Positions 63,530 to 64,000 of a stretch of 64,000 nt of DNA are shown here, piece after piece. The DNA is taken from NCBI GenBank assembly GCA_013398955.1, contig VWPU01000914.1, forward strand, positions 367,682 through 431,681, in the 5' to 3' direction. A program made the translations under genes and the position numbers. Source of the stretch: Callaeas wilsoni. Its lineage: Eukaryota > Chordata > Aves > Passeriformes > Callaeidae. The notes beneath the pieces are model-generated. The model had not been told where the DNA came from. It saw only the letters and a program-made list of their open reading frames with translations, and did no database searches. Within the stretch, counting starts at the first letter, position 1. Each line of letters begins with the position of its first letter.

Positions 63530-64000
63530 CCTGCGGTCCGGAGGGGAGACCAGCGCCGGGGCGGGGCGCACCGCCGCGCCCCACCGCCCTCCGCCGGGGC
63601 GACCGTCGGGACAGACCACCCTGCCGAGGGCGGGGGCACGGCGGCGGCAGCGGCCAGGTGACACCCGGAGAAACAAGTTGGCCCGGTGGCCGCTACGGCA
63701 CCGGCTCCGGGCAGCGGCGGGGAAGGATGGAGGGATGCAGAGCGGACGGCTCCCCTCTCCTGCAGCCGGGGCGGGGGGCGACGGCGGAGCTCCGCGGGGG
63801 CGGGGAAGCAAGGAGGGCGGGTGGGCGCGGGCGTCCCCTTTGTCTGTGTCGCCCCTCCCGTAAACGCCCCCACCCCCGCCGGGAGCGCCCCGGGGGCGGG
63901 CCGCCGCCCCCCGGCAGTGCGGGCAGAGCCGGCGGGCAGGCGGCGTTACAGCCGCCCCCAGAGCATGTGCTCTCCCCCCGCCCCGCAGCGGGCAGCCCCC
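63530..64000. promoter_or_regulatory. CpG island, probable promoter of a gene at or beyond the right edge
   Basis: From about 63530 the sequence switches abruptly from AT-rich to extremely GC- and CpG-rich and stays so to the window end. Consensus-like GC boxes (Sp1/KLF type) occur at 63558-63567 (GGGGCGGGGC), 63768-63777 (GGGGCGGGGG) and 63796-63805 (GGGGGCGGGG). Another lies at 63892-63902, and one on the minus strand at 63974-63984. No TATA box is seen. This is the pattern of a vertebrate CpG-island promoter. Two directions are possible. A rightward gene would leave the window. A leftward gene would make most of this window its first intron. The 117- and 132-codon minus-strand frames and the 61-codon plus-strand frame here reflect the lack of stops in GC-rich DNA, and their low-complexity P/A/R/G translations match no protein I know. 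Confidence 0.8.

Noticed and set aside
63458..63873. 117- and 132-codon minus-strand frames in the CpG island
   Set aside because: The P/A/R/G-rich translations come from stop-poor GC-rich DNA. Two overlapping frames are open at once, which is typical of a CpG island and not of a gene.
1..64000. CRISPR arrays, operons, insertion sequences or phage-like modules
   Set aside because: There are no regularly spaced direct repeats, no dense same-strand genes and no bacterial signals. The repeats present are vertebrate.

Overview
The window looks like nuclear DNA from a bird. The evidence is a CR1 LINE copy with the avian type of 3' end (about 21045-21783), a second very short CR1 tail (49132-49190), a solo LTR resembling an avian endogenous-retrovirus LTR family I know mainly from Neoaves (about 46992-47546), and old MIR-type SINE remnants. 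There is no prokaryotic gene organisation. The sequence is AT-rich and apparently CpG-poor except for a few short GC-rich blocks and a strong CpG island at the right edge.

Layout. 1-480 is unassigned. About 480-1600 is a heavily decayed, very old CR1-clade reverse-transcriptase remnant on the + strand. 1600-13100 is AT-rich single-copy-looking DNA with one GC-rich block (8190-8620). About 13130-13985 is a GC-rich block that I interpret as a candidate LTR. 14000-21040 is mostly featureless, with a MIR remnant on the minus strand near 15.85 kb. 21045-21783 is the CR1. 21.8-47 kb holds a well preserved MIR (30280-30456), low-complexity patches and an AT-rich inverted repeat (34321-34352). 46992-47546 is the solo LTR. 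47.5-63.5 kb holds A/C-rich low-complexity patches, the CR1 tail, a GC-rich block (50760-51200), a third MIR (53085-53195) and poly-A tracts. 63530-64000 is a CpG island with several GC boxes and no TATA box. It continues past the window.

I recognise no protein-coding exon of a host gene. The open frames of 60-156 codons are about the size expected by chance in 64 kb on six frames, or are inflated by GC-rich stop-poor sequence. The simplest reading is that the window is either a large first intron of a minus-strand gene whose promoter is the right-edge island, or the intergenic flank of a gene transcribed rightward out of the window. The sequence alone does not decide between them. Two weak exon-like signals (28830-29030 + and 62540-62577 -) are listed as testable leads, not as genes. 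I found no convincing new biological system.
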